Numbered from the stretch's first letter, positions 1 to 9,386 are shown. The stretch is 64,000 nt of DNA from OLB6 sp964467455 (GCA_964467455.1 CAYXQJ010000001.1:186001-250000), one strand, 5' to 3'. The notes: generated by a model from the sequence alone, not told the origin. Made by a program: numbers and translations.

Positions 1-567
1 CGTTCCATCTTCAATGGGATCGCCGCCGGCTATGGACCGGAGCGAGCCAAGAAGATCGAAGAGTTCTTCGATCAGGTCGATCTCAAGGTACAGAAGTTCC
101 TCGTCTCGAAGACGCTCGTCAACCTCATCACCGGAACGGCGGCCTTTACGATCTTGACGCTCTTCGGCGTCGATCTCGCCTTCGTCTTCGGTGTGCTTGC
201 CTTCTTTCTCAGCTTCATTCCTGTGGTAGGGGGCTTGGTGGCGACCGTGCTTCCATTGTCCATGACCATTCTGCAGTATGGTACCGGTGCCACTCTCGGT
301 GGAGTTGCCGCTTCGATGATCCTCACCAACATGATCATCGACCGCGTGATCGAACCCAAGGTCATGGGTAAGTCCATGGACCTGTCGATGCTGGTCGTCT
401 TTCTTGCCTTCTTGATCTTCACCTGGATGTGGGGAGCGATCGGTGCGATCCTTGCCGTACCCATTACGGCCATCATCAAGTCTACCTTCGAGATGATCCC
501 TTCACTTCGTCCACTTGCTCTCATGATGTCGGAGTCCACACCTGATGCGTCTAGCACACCATCCTGA
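1..567 (+). CDS. AI-2E family transporter, C-terminal part (5' end outside window)
   Basis: The reading frame is open from base 1, so this is the last 188 residues of a longer membrane protein. It shows several hydrophobic segments, a conserved-looking FIPVVGG turn, and an IEPKVMGKSMDLS stretch followed by a TM segment with the ending AILAVPITAIIK. That order is typical of the AI-2E/PerM exporter family (TC 2.A.86), usually about 350 residues. Members move small molecules or ions through the inner membrane; the family name does not establish autoinducer-2 as the substrate. The last 23 bases overlap the next gene, which suggests co-transcription. Confidence 0.88.
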   Translation, partial: RSIFNGIAAGYGPERAKKIEEFFDQVDLKVQKFLVSKTLVNLITGTAAFTILTLFGVDLAFVFGVLAFFLSFIPVVGGLVATVLPLSMTILQYGTGATLGGVAASMILTNMIIDRVIEPKVMGKSMDLSMLVVFLAFLIFTWMWGAIGAILAVPITAIIKSTFEMIPSLRPLALMMSESTPDASSTPS

Positions 568-1174
568 ACGCTGGGACACGCTTCGAGTCCCGACCGCCAG
601 TGATCCACTACGGATCCTCGTGAGCGCCTGCATGACCGGCGCACCGGTTGGTATCGATGGTACACACTTCGGCATGAAGGGGGCGATCGATCCGATCCTA
701 CAACTGTCAACGGTTCGATCGTACACGTTCTGTCCGGAAGACGCAGGTATCGGCACACCGCGAACCATGCCCGACCTCCACAACGGTGATGGTTTTGCTG
801 TCCTGGCCGGCAAGGCCAGAGTGTTGGATCAATTCGGTGCCGATCTAACGCAAGGTATGATGACCGGTGCTGAGAAGATGGCTGAGTTTGCGTTGAAGAA
901 TCAGATCGAACTCGCGATCCTGACGGACATGAGCGCTGCCTGCGGAAGTCAGGTGCTTTCATTGGGATGTCGCTACGACACAGACCGCCGCTATCAAGCT
1001 GGCGTCGGTGTTGCCACAGCAGCATTATTACAGGCGGGCATTCTTGTCTTGAGTCAACGCGACTATGCCTCACTTGAACGATTGATGGTGCACTGCGGAG
1101 CCGAGATCACGCGGACGGAGAATGTGCGTGATCATCACCAGACGGATTGGTATCAAGAGTACTTCTCAGACTGA
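545..1174 (+). CDS. DUF523 family protein (TudS-like thiouracil desulfurase)
   Basis: This 209-residue protein has the DUF523 signature: ILVSAC (Cys29), a CPE motif (Cys63), and LTDMSAACGS (Cys133) followed by GC (Cys142) and the hydrophobic ending GVGVATAALLQAGI. Characterised members (TudS) hold a [4Fe-4S] cluster on three cysteines and desulfurate thiouracil; the cysteines seen here fit that, but the substrate is inferred. The N-terminal 20 residues before the domain are unusual and overlap the transporter gene, so a later start (the next in-frame ATG is at codon 30, too late) is unlikely unless a non-ATG codon is used. Its end meets the leftward acetyltransferase gene tail to tail. Confidence 0.8.
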   Translation: MRLAHHPERWDTLRVPTASDPLRILVSACMTGAPVGIDGTHFGMKGAIDPILQLSTVRSYTFCPEDAGIGTPRTMPDLHNGDGFAVLAGKARVLDQFGADLTQGMMTGAEKMAEFALKNQIELAILTDMSAACGSQVLSLGCRYDTDRRYQAGVGVATAALLQAGILVLSQRDYASLERLMVHCGAEITRTENVRDHHQTDWYQEYFSD

Positions 1175-1681
1175 CCTTCTATACCGATGCTCTACCAGCA
1201 TTGCGTTTGCGATCGTGATCTCTTTACTGGTCCCATCAAAGACCTAACCATTGCGCGCGTAGAAATCGATGGCGCGGCGATTTTCTTTCAAAACCCACAA
1301 TGATACATTAGTGAAGCCGGCTGCCACTAGTAGTTGATGCGCATCATTGATCAACAACGTTCCATGCCCCAGTCCCCAAGCGTTCGGATCCACGTAGATC
1401 GCATAAACCTCACCGACCAGTGGTTGAGCGTCGACGTCCCTGCTTGGACCTGAGTAGTGCCAGCCCGCAATGTGACCTCCAACATCACACACTCGCAATT
1501 GTGCATGATCAGTAGCATTGAGGCGTCGTTCCCACCCTTGTAAACGCTGGTCGATATCCATTTCATCTAGGAAGGTCTGGGGCATGATACCCTTGTATGC
1601 CTCCCTCCAACTGCTGATGTGGATCTCGGCGATACGACGAAGATCATTGGCAGAAGCGTCTCGGATGAGCCCTTTACTCAT
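1166..1681 (-). pseudogene. GNAT acetyltransferase interrupted by an in-frame TAG
   Basis: From ATG at 1681 the frame gives 145 residues of a GNAT N-acetyltransferase: N-terminal IRDASANDLRRIAEIH, a core VYAIYVDPNAWGLGHGTLL (acetyl-CoA loop), and WVLKENRRAIDFYARNG. A TAG stop (1244-1246) follows exactly where the final beta strands should begin. The same frame then continues for 25 more codons, starting VFDGTSKEI and ending EHRYRRSV, before TGA at 1166-1168. That tail is a normal GNAT C-terminus, and the total of about 171 codons is the usual family length. The start overlaps the MazG gene stop as ATGA. A single base change could explain the TAG (for example from TTG). It is either a recent pseudogene, a shortened protein, or a sequencing error. 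Confidence 0.8.
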
Positions 1682-2019
1682 GCAGCAGAATCGAGTGAAT
1701 TCGGCCTGATCCGCAGTAGCTTATTCGCCACGGCGTGCGACAAATCGATGCCGCGAGCATTACAGTAGTTCATCAACGCAATAAAGACGTCCGCGGCTTC
1801 ATCGGCAAGGTCTGCGTGGGCTATGTCGCGCCCCTTCCAGACCTTCTTTTCGAGGTTGGCCAACTCCCCTGCTTCTCCGCACAGCTCAAGGCAAAAGAAC
1901 TCCGGTGGTCGGGCAATGAAGGCGGCTTGTTGATAGGCATCGAACCCTTGTTGCACCGGTTCGACGTGGTCGGCAATGAGCGTACGCAGCGCTTCACAGA
2001 GTGGATGTTGCGACATCAT
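1678..2019 (-). CDS. MazG-like nucleotide pyrophosphohydrolase
   Basis: This 113-residue protein fits the single-domain all-alpha NTP pyrophosphatase (MazG-like) family. The metal-binding signature is visible as LCGEAGELANLEKK followed about 20 residues later by DEAADVFIALMNYC. Such enzymes hydrolyse non-canonical or excess (d)NTPs to monophosphates in the cytoplasm; the exact substrate cannot be read. The start was taken at 2019 because its ATG overlaps the response-regulator stop as ATGA; a second ATG follows directly. The stop overlaps the acetyltransferase start in the same way, so the three genes are probably translationally coupled. Confidence 0.82.
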   Translation of the reverse strand: MMSQHPLCEALRTLIADHVEPVQQGFDAYQQAAFIARPPEFFCLELCGEAGELANLEKKVWKGRDIAHADLADEAADVFIALMNYCNARGIDLSHAVANKLLRIRPNSLDSAA

Positions 2020-2723
2020 TCATCGTCCGTTTCGTCGTTGGGGTCGCTGATCGTTGCTTCGCGCATGCGGTAGCCAACGCCGCGGACGCTCTGGACCATT
2101 TGTGCGCGATCCGGACGTTCGATCTTCTGACGGAGGCGTTTGATATAGACGTCAATGATGTTCGACTCTGGATCGAAGTTATGCTTCCACACGTGCTGCA
2201 TGATCATGCTGCGACTAAGAATGCGGCCCTTGTTGCGCATCAGATACTCAAGGAGCGCATATTCTTTCGTTGTCAGTTCGATCTCTTTGTTGTCGCGATA
2301 GGCAAAGTGCGTCACGAGATCCAATGTGAGATCGCCACATTGCAGCTTCGTCGTCTTTTCCGTGGTGGACCGACGCAGGATCGACCGCAGTCTGGCAGCC
2401 AGTTCTTCGAAATGGAACGGCTTGGCTAAATAGTCGTCAGCACCCAGGTCCAGACCCTGTACGCGGTCCTCCGTTGTGCCGCGGGCGGTGAGCATCAACA
2501 CCGGCGTCGCATTCCCATCATCGCGAAGGGCGCGCAGAACGGAATATCCGTCCAGTTTGGGAAGCATCACGTCCAACACAATGGCGTCGAACGAGTTCTC
2601 CAGGGCGAGCTGTAATCCGGCCTCGCCGTCGGCGGCCGTTTCGACGATATAGCGCTCCTCTTCCAGGCCGCGCTTGATGAACGAGGCCACCTTTCGCTCA
2701 TCTTCGATAACGAGGATCCTCAT
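2016..2723 (-). CDS. OmpR/PhoB-family response regulator
   Basis: This 235-residue protein has an N-terminal receiver domain (about 1-118) with acidic pocket IEDE, phospho-acceptor Asp51 in LDVMLP, a TAR switch motif, and the AKPF lysine. The C-terminal half is a winged-helix DNA-binding domain (about 125-225) with LTTKEYALLEYL and the VRGVGYRM ending. It would bind DNA as a dimer after phosphorylation. No histidine kinase is adjacent: downstream are MazG and an acetyltransferase, and upstream is the divergent holB, so within this window it is an orphan regulator. The sequence resembles CusR/PcoR-type regulators, but that does not establish the signal. Confidence 0.93.
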   Translation of the reverse strand: MRILVIEDERKVASFIKRGLEEERYIVETAADGEAGLQLALENSFDAIVLDVMLPKLDGYSVLRALRDDGNATPVLMLTARGTTEDRVQGLDLGADDYLAKPFHFEELAARLRSILRRSTTEKTTKLQCGDLTLDLVTHFAYRDNKEIELTTKEYALLEYLMRNKGRILSRSMIMQHVWKHNFDPESNIIDVYIKRLRQKIERPDRAQMVQSVRGVGYRMREATISDPNDETDDE

Positions 2724-2774
2724 AGACGGGAAATTACGTCAGAGAGAGTCACGATGTAAGCCGATATTTGTGTC

Positions 2775-3932
2775 ATGGCATGGGAACAGGTTATCGGACA
2801 ACATCGCGTACAGCGCATGCTGCAGCGCGCCATCGTCGGTCGGCGGGTGCCGCAGTCGCTGCTGCTCACCGGACAAGACGGTGCCGGAACGCTCGCCCTT
2901 GCCGTGGCCTTTGCCCGCGTGGTCAACTGTGAGCGCCCGGTCACCGGCACCGAGACCATCGATGCCTGCGGCGAATGTCATGCCTGCAAACAGAATGAAG
3001 CGCTGCAGCATCCCAACGTTCGGTTTGTGATCTCCTACCCTGCCGGCAAAGCAGAAACGGATGAAGACCTTCCGCAAGATGCCGTCGATGAACTCAAAGA
3101 AGCCATCCAGACGATCGCAACGGACCCCTACGCCCCCTTCCACTTGACGGGTGCAACACAGATCCGTATCGGACAGATCCGCGACCTTAAACGGTCACTG
3201 TCACTGTCATCGGCACAAGAAGGACGCCGCGTGGTCATCATCCACCATGCCGATGAAATGAAGGTAGAAGCGGCCAATGCCTTCTTGAAGACGTTGGAAG
3301 AACCACACGACAATGTGACCCTCATCCTAACCACGGCCAATCCGGAACGACTGTTGCAGACCATCGTTTCGAGATGTCAAGAGGTAGTCGTCCCCCCACT
3401 CGATGACGCCGAGATCATCGACGCTCTTGTGTCAGGGGGCTGGTGTTCTCCGGAAGAGGCACGCTTGTTGGCACCGTTCGCCGAGGGTGACCTTACTGTC
3501 GCGCGTTCGTTCATCGGCGAGGACGTGCGTGCCGATCGTGAACAAGCCATTGATCTGCTGCGCAGTGCCCTGAAAGGACGTGAGCATCGCATCGCCTTGG
3601 CAACGGCGGCGGCCGGTATTGCGGAAGGACGAGATCGTCAGCGTGCACGTATGATGCTGGCGCTCATCGCCCTGTGGTTGCGTGATGCAGCGATGATCGT
3701 GGCCGTTGGCGATGACGCTCCGATCGTCAACGTAGACATGCGCGACGGTGTGATCCGTTTTGCACGATCGTTTGGTCACGCTGACCTTACTCATGCCTTG
3801 CGAATTCTTGAAGTTGCCGTGCGCGATATCCGCGTGAACGTTAACACGGTCTTGGTCTTGACCACGGCCATGATGGAAGTTCGCCGTGTGTTGTATGCAG
3901 CGCTCCGTTCCACGACGGCGGGTACGGCATGA
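2775..3932 (+). CDS. holB: DNA polymerase III delta-prime subunit
   Basis: The 385-residue protein begins WEQVIGQHRVQRML, the usual delta-prime/DnaX-like opening, then a degenerate P-loop (TGQDGAGTLAL, lacking the lysine), as expected for a subunit that does not hydrolyse ATP. A zinc module follows with a cysteine near 53 and the ACGECHAC cluster. The sensor-2-like and SRC region is present as IVSRCQEVVVP. It belongs to the clamp-loader complex that places the sliding clamp on primed DNA. It is divergent from the response regulator with 51 bases between them. A GATATTTG sequence ends four bases before the ATG, one mismatch from the Bacteroidota -7 element. Confidence 0.9.
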   Translation: MAWEQVIGQHRVQRMLQRAIVGRRVPQSLLLTGQDGAGTLALAVAFARVVNCERPVTGTETIDACGECHACKQNEALQHPNVRFVISYPAGKAETDEDLPQDAVDELKEAIQTIATDPYAPFHLTGATQIRIGQIRDLKRSLSLSSAQEGRRVVIIHHADEMKVEAANAFLKTLEEPHDNVTLILTTANPERLLQTIVSRCQEVVVPPLDDAEIIDALVSGGWCSPEEARLLAPFAEGDLTVARSFIGEDVRADREQAIDLLRSALKGREHRIALATAAAGIAEGRDRQRARMMLALIALWLRDAAMIVAVGDDAPIVNVDMRDGVIRFARSFGHADLTHALRILEVAVRDIRVNVNTVLVLTTAMMEVRRVLYAALRSTTAGTA

Positions 3933-6900
3933 CGACTCAACAACGTCGACTTGCCATGCTCCTTCTGTTCACGCTGTGTGCCGGTGGATCAACGTTCTCA
4001 CAGCAAACGAGTGTCTTTGTTCGCAACATGAAGAAAGACGCTCAAGGTCGGCAGACCGCCAGCGTGTTGGTCTTCGACAGTCAAGGACAGATCGTCACAC
4101 CGCGAGTGCAAGACGTTGAGATCACCGAGAACGGCGAAAAAGCCAAGGTCATCAGCATCGATTGTCCGCCAAGTACACCACCGATCAACATATCGTCCGT
4201 CTTGACGATCGACGTTTCGGGCTCGATGAAACGTGGCGGCCCGAACATCACTCTGGCTATCGCAGCCGCCAAGGCATGGGTCGATGCTCTTACCGATAGT
4301 TCTGACTGCGCCATCACCAAGTTCGACCATCAAGCGAAGGTCTTGAGCGGATTTCGTTCTGACAAACAGTCCTTGCTCGACGCCATGGAAGGATTGGTAC
4401 CAGAGGGTGGAACCAACTTTGAGAATGCCCTCCTGGATCCAAGTGAAGGGGGCCTCCTTCTTGCCAGCAAAGGCACGAAACGTCGAGTCTTGGTCTTCTT
4501 GACCGACGGCCATGGGCACGTCGATCCGAACAAGGTCATCGCCATGGCCACGGCCAACAAGGTGACCGTGTATTGTGTCAGTCTCGGCCTGCCGATGCCA
4601 ACGGTATTGCGCACGATCTCCGACCGGACCGGAGGCCTCTACTTTGAGAACGTCACCACCGTCGAACAAGCCATCATGGCCTACCGACGCATCTATGCCG
4701 ATGCCACCGGCGCCGTTGGTTGCACAGTGGTTTGGGAACCCATTGCCTCTTGCGAGACAATGAAGACCACAACCATGACCGTTGCAGGGGGCACGTGGTC
4801 CACAAAACAACCCATCCCCGAAGCGGAACGTATCGGACTGACGGCGACGCCGGCGGCGTTGGCCTTCGGTCTTGATACCACCATCACACGTAAGATCATC
4901 TACACGCCGAAGGGCGGCATATCCACCGTGCGTTCGGTGAAGGTCGATCGGTCGGATGCATTTACGATTGATGCCGGCCCCCTACCACGAACGTTGAAGA
5001 AAGGTGACACCTTGGTGGTGTCAGTGACACGGAAGTGGAAGGACAGCTCGTACGCTGTGGGGCGTTTGATCCTTGACACGGAGCCATGTCCGGTGGCTGA
5101 TGTCTACGTCACGGCCGGTGATCCGCAGAAGTTGCCAAAGCGACAGACCTTGCGGGTGGTGCATCCCAACGGAGGCGAGAAGTTCCGCACGCGGTCGCAG
5201 GTGCCACTGCGCTGGGAAGGTTTGCCACCTGATGTACCGGTGCGACTGGAGGTCAGCACCAACGGAGGTTATGAGTGGATGACCGTCAGTGAGCAGGCGA
5301 CGGGACTGCAGATGATGTGGCGCGCGACAAAGACCCCTTCTGATTCGTGTTTGCTGCGGGTGACGCACCTGCAGAAGCGAGCCCAGGTCGATACACCAAC
5401 GGTGACCATTTCCGGTGATGACTTCTTTCGGGTATTGTTCGCACCGGATGGATCCTCGGTGATCACTTCGGAAAGCACCGGCACACCCGGAACACGCACG
5501 AAGCGGCCAACGGTGAAGTTGTGGAATGCGGCGACAGGTGAACTGCGGAAAGAGATCGGCCCTGGTGAGTACATGCAATTCAATGCTGATGGAACGCGAC
5601 TTCTGACGTGGGATCATCAAGGGTTGGGCGTCTATGATATGCCGCTGGGCAAGGAACGTTGGGCGCGTCAGACCGTCCGCACGCCCGTGGTGGCAGAGAT
5701 GGATCGTACCGGCAAAGTGATCATCTTCTGCGGAGGTCCTGGAGATTCAACGGTCCTGTTAGATGCCGCCGATGGTTCTTGGATCCGCACCTTCCCGCGT
5801 TCGATCCAACAAGTGGAATGGGGTACGATCTCTCAGGACGGTAAGTATGTGGCCGTTGCTGAATACAACGGAGCGATCAAGATCTTCGATGCCCAAACTG
5901 GTGCGTTGATGCACGAGATCCGGGAGACGTCAACCTCGAAATATTTCCGTGTGGCCTTCTCTCCTGACGGTACGACGTTAGCATCAACGGCAAGCCACGG
6001 CACCGCTGTTTTGTGGGATGTGAAGTCGGGTTCGAAGCGGCGTACGATCGCACAGCGCCGCTACATCAACGACAACACGTACATCGCGTTCTCTCCAAAC
6101 GGAGAACGCATCGCCGTTGAATCCAATACGGATCAGACGAGTATCGCCGAGGTCGCGACCGGTGACCATCTTGTCGCAATGCGACGTCGTAGCGACGTCG
6201 GCGGTGCTTCTAGTGCCGGCTTCATTGGCAATGGCGACGTCATGTTCGTCGGCCTGCTGACGCGTGTCTCGATCTTCAACGCCTATACCGGAGTTCAGAT
6301 CGCCGAGGTAAAGCGTGGCAGTGGCGACCCAACCGCACCTGCCGACGGATCTCGCCTCGCCGTGGTGGCCGAAGATCGCTCGGTGAAGATCTATGACCTC
6401 AGTTCTCCACTCCTACAGCAGGATGTAAGTGATGGTCTCTGGCGGTTGTATCAACCTACCGGGGACTTGCTCACCGTTGAGTTTCAGCCGACGCGTCTTG
6501 GTGATGCCCGTGATACACTTGTAACGATCGGCATCCGCAATACCTCGAACGACACGCTTGTCGTTAGCGATCTGCAGATCCAAGGCGCACATGCTTCAGA
6601 CTTTTCGGTTTCGTCGACAAAAGACTTCATCGTCCCGCCTAAGTCGACCCTGCCACTCGAATTCTCCTTCCACCCGCAAACAGCCGGTCAGCGCGCCGCA
6701 GTGATCGTCGCAGAGACGGATGCCGGAAAACTTTCAGCCCGCATCGCCGGCATTGCTGTCGGCCCAACCGATTCTCTTCCTCCCGACATGGTTCGACGTG
6801 AGACGGTTGTTGCGCGCGACACCACACCAGAGATCGTCGAAGCACCGCTGACGGACCCGACGACCTTCCGTAGCATCATGCTGCCGACGGCGGTCGTTCC

Positions 6901-7531
6901 CAAGCAAGGAACCATCACGACGGGCGTGTACGACGTGATCGGACTTAGCGGAGGATACAGCGTCACAGACAACATCATGCTCCTTGTTGGCGGTGCCGTT
7001 CCCATTCCAAACCGTTGGTTTGGCGCGACCGGTTACGATGCCTCGTGGAGTGCGGCTTGGTCGATCGGTGGCAAATACGGCACGCAGCTCACCGACGATA
7101 TTGTTGTTGGAGGGGGCTATCAGTTCGGTCAGAGTTATTACGACCAAGACTATTCCACCCAACTCGAATCCAAGATCACGTTCAACGCGTTATGGGCGAC
7201 CGCAGGATATGGCGATGATGACAGTCGACTGAATGCCTATCTCGGATATGCATTCAAGCACCACGTCACATACCTTGAAGGGACCTTTCAAGCCGACGCC
7301 TACATCGTTGGTGCGGCATACGATCACCGTATCTCCAAACACTGGAAGATCTGTACCGAGGCCTTCTTCATGCGCACGATGAGCTTTGTACCGATCACAC
7401 TCACGGCGAGGTACTTCCGTGAGCACGATGCCTTCGAGATCGGATTGAGCTATGTCGGGATCGCGGCAAGCGGCGCTCAGGCGGCCGACTTCCCACTTGT
7501 GCCGATGTTGACGTGGGTCAAGCGTTGGTGA
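3929..7531 (+). CDS. Secreted VWA / WD40 / outer-membrane barrel mosaic protein
   Basis: This 1200-residue protein starts with a signal peptide (1-25) and then a von Willebrand A domain (about 90-260) with an intact MIDAS (Asp95, Ser97, Ser99 in DVSGSM). An Ig-like segment (about 408-480) opens with HPNGGE, a pattern of cell-surface repeat proteins. A WD40-type beta-propeller spans about 495-830, with repeats such as VAFSPDGTTLAS and VLWDVKSG. An ASH/HYDIN-like Ig domain lies at about 845-945. The last 220 residues alternate in beta-strand fashion and end in tryptophan, like an outer-membrane barrel. I infer anchoring in the outer membrane; whether the other domains face the periplasm or the outside cannot be read. 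The ATG overlaps the holB stop (ATGA). I know no named family with this whole order of domains. Confidence 0.85.
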   Translation: MTTQQRRLAMLLLFTLCAGGSTFSQQTSVFVRNMKKDAQGRQTASVLVFDSQGQIVTPRVQDVEITENGEKAKVISIDCPPSTPPINISSVLTIDVSGSMKRGGPNITLAIAAAKAWVDALTDSSDCAITKFDHQAKVLSGFRSDKQSLLDAMEGLVPEGGTNFENALLDPSEGGLLLASKGTKRRVLVFLTDGHGHVDPNKVIAMATANKVTVYCVSLGLPMPTVLRTISDRTGGLYFENVTTVEQAIMAYRRIYADATGAVGCTVVWEPIASCETMKTTTMTVAGGTWSTKQPIPEAERIGLTATPAALAFGLDTTITRKIIYTPKGGISTVRSVKVDRSDAFTIDAGPLPRTLKKGDTLVVSVTRKWKDSSYAVGRLILDTEPCPVADVYVTAGDPQKLPKRQTLRVVHPNGGEKFRTRSQVPLRWEGLPPDVPVRLEVSTNGGYEWMTVSEQATGLQMMWRATKTPSDSCLLRVTHLQKRAQVDTPTVTISGDDFFRVLFAPDGSSVITSESTGTPGTRTKRPTVKLWNAATGELRKEIGPGEYMQFNADGTRLLTWDHQGLGVYDMPLGKERWARQTVRTPVVAEMDRTGKVIIFCGGPGDSTVLLDAADGSWIRTFPRSIQQVEWGTISQDGKYVAVAEYNGAIKIFDAQTGALMHEIRETSTSKYFRVAFSPDGTTLASTASHGTAVLWDVKSGSKRRTIAQRRYINDNTYIAFSPNGERIAVESNTDQTSIAEVATGDHLVAMRRRSDVGGASSAGFIGNGDVMFVGLLTRVSIFNAYTGVQIAEVKRGSGDPTAPADGSRLAVVAEDRSVKIYDLSSPLLQQDVSDGLWRLYQPTGDLLTVEFQPTRLGDARDTLVTIGIRNTSNDTLVVSDLQIQGAHASDFSVSSTKDFIVPPKSTLPLEFSFHPQTAGQRAAVIVAETDAGKLSARIAGIAVGPTDSLPPDMVRRETVVARDTTPEIVEAPLTDPTTFRSIMLPTAVVPKQGTITTGVYDVIGLSGGYSVTDNIMLLVGGAVPIPNRWFGATGYDASWSAAWSIGGKYGTQLTDDIVVGGGYQFGQSYYDQDYSTQLESKITFNALWATAGYGDDDSRLNAYLGYAFKHHVTYLEGTFQADAYIVGAAYDHRISKHWKICTEAFFMRTMSFVPITLTARYFREHDAFEIGLSYVGIAASGAQAADFPLVPMLTWVKRW

Positions 7532-9386
7532 CCGACAAGAACGGGATCGCCCTTGTTTGACGAGCTGTCAGTTCGATCTCCACAGTGCGTCCGTTGACCA
7601 TGACGCCTTGACGCGGTGAGAGAAACGCTACTTCCGCCGGCATCTCAAGCGAAACGATCGCCCCCTTCCCCTCGAGTTCGTGGATGATGAGCAACCCGGA
7701 GCGCTCATGATCAGCATATCTCCACCAGGCGATGAAGCGTGGATCGGAAGTGACCGGCAAGATCGTGTCGGTCGACGTCATACGTTGATAGGCATGCCAC
7801 GACGTGAGCTGACCATTACCCTTGCGAAGTGTGTCGACGTACGGCACGCCATCGTCCCACGGCAGCGGAACATCCGAAAACAACGGCAGCTTCTCGGGAG
7901 GATAGACTTCGAGATCGTCGGGTGCAAAGCCAAGGCCGGTGTTGACGGGAATACGTTCACCGAGTTCCATCCCTGCATGGATAAACGGAATGCCGCCGGG
8001 CAACAATCGAAGCGCCTGCCAGAGATTGATCACGTGTTCGGGATCGTCCATGCGATCGACGGCACGTTTTGTGTTATGCGATTCGGGCGTCGAGAAATAC
8101 CGTGTGGGGATCTCACTATCAGCGATGCGCTGCACGAACGTTGGTAAGGAGCTTGGCTCACATGCATCCAGCGGGAGGTAGCCGATGGCAGCGTCGTATC
8201 CAGCGTCTTTCGATGCTGTTGTAAGTGTGAAGTTCTCTTCGAAGAACAACAGATCGCTCTTGAGTGCTCGTGCTTCGCGGATGACCTTACGTCGGAGATC
8301 GCGAGGCAGTGCATGCCCCATATCGATCATCGCACCATCAATATTGAGGTTGCGAATGTAATATGGGATCACGGCTGCGATCGTATTCCATAGCGGATGA
8401 GTCCGGTATTCGTCGGTATCGAGATCGCGTTCATACATGCGGACCGTGTTGTAGGCAACGTATCGGTAGTGCGGATGGTCATGCAGACGCAAATACGTTA
8501 CATCGGTCCACATCGGTTGGACATCATCGGCAGGCCAATCGGCAAAAGCACCGGGGATGCGCAGGATCGTACCTTTCGCACCGATCCCCTTCCATCCGTG
8601 TTCATCGTATTCAACCCGACGCGGCGGAAGCGAGAACAGCTCCTGATAGTCCAGTGACGGCTCCGGTAGGCCTCGATAATTCCCCGACTCAACCTTCTCA
8701 TGCATCAAGTATAATGCATCGTGAGAAAAAGATGGGGCTTTGAATGCACCTGCATTCGGATCTACTTTCGACTCGTCGACCCAGTAGAACCATTCCGGAT
8801 GCAGCGGTACTAAGGAAGAATCAATACTGGCCGTTCTGAGAATGGTCTCCAAGACGACCTTGATGCCAACGGCATGCAGGCATTCGACCATGACACGTGC
8901 TTGGTCTTCGATCGACATCTCCAGCGTTGGTTCGGCCAGCGAAGGTTCAAGGTGCAATGGATGTTTTACCGCATAGGGAGAACCAAGTGTCCCCTTCCTG
9001 CCCTGTGTTCCGATCTCGGTGATCGGCATCAACAAGACGGTGTTGACGCCGAGGCGGAGCAGATAAGGGATCAGGCCGATGAACTTGATGAAGGTGCCTG
9101 TGGTGCGCCAACCATCAAGCGCAACTCCGGGGCCATGATCGTATGAGGTGACATGCCGCACCATGGCATTGTACATTACCGCATGATCAAGTGACCACGT
9201 GCCACGACGTCGACGTCGCTCTTCCCCTTCGATCTGGTCGAGTTGATGCAAGAGGTATGCCGCAGCGGAGGGGAAGGTCATCGGCTCCTTGCCGCCAACC
9301 CATAGACCGGGCACCGTATAAGGATGCCATGACGATTCCAGCTGTTGCGTCAGCAGTCGGCGGAGTGAACGGATCAATGGCGTCAT
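7518..9386 (-). CDS. GH13 alpha-amylase family protein, GlgE-like
   Basis: The 622-residue protein contains a (beta/alpha)8 glycoside hydrolase family 13 core. The probable nucleophile is Asp355 in IDGAMIDMGHALP and the acid/base Glu383 or Glu384 in FFEENFT. The usual region IV (xxNHD) is replaced by PESHNT (434-439), and region I lacks the usual DxxxNH, reading VVLETILRTASID. The HPEWFYW stretch and these deviations recall maltosyltransferase GlgE more than classical amylases, but I cannot see enough to assign a substrate. No signal peptide is visible, so it is probably cytoplasmic. Its start overlaps the uvrC stop as ATGA, and its end overlaps the mosaic protein gene by 14 bases, tail to tail. 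Confidence 0.78.
   Translation of the reverse strand: MTPLIRSLRRLLTQQLESSWHPYTVPGLWVGGKEPMTFPSAAAYLLHQLDQIEGEERRRRRGTWSLDHAVMYNAMVRHVTSYDHGPGVALDGWRTTGTFIKFIGLIPYLLRLGVNTVLLMPITEIGTQGRKGTLGSPYAVKHPLHLEPSLAEPTLEMSIEDQARVMVECLHAVGIKVVLETILRTASIDSSLVPLHPEWFYWVDESKVDPNAGAFKAPSFSHDALYLMHEKVESGNYRGLPEPSLDYQELFSLPPRRVEYDEHGWKGIGAKGTILRIPGAFADWPADDVQPMWTDVTYLRLHDHPHYRYVAYNTVRMYERDLDTDEYRTHPLWNTIAAVIPYYIRNLNIDGAMIDMGHALPRDLRRKVIREARALKSDLLFFEENFTLTTASKDAGYDAAIGYLPLDACEPSSLPTFVQRIADSEIPTRYFSTPESHNTKRAVDRMDDPEHVINLWQALRLLPGGIPFIHAGMELGERIPVNTGLGFAPDDLEVYPPEKLPLFSDVPLPWDDGVPYVDTLRKGNGQLTSWHAYQRMTSTDTILPVTSDPRFIAWWRYADHERSGLLIIHELEGKGAIVSLEMPAEVAFLSPRQGVMVNGRTVEIELTARQTRAIPFLSVTNA

Noticed and set aside
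72..1073. Minus-strand open frame of 333 codons
   Set aside because: It covers the transporter and DUF523 genes on the other strand; Ser/Arg-rich and without a domain.
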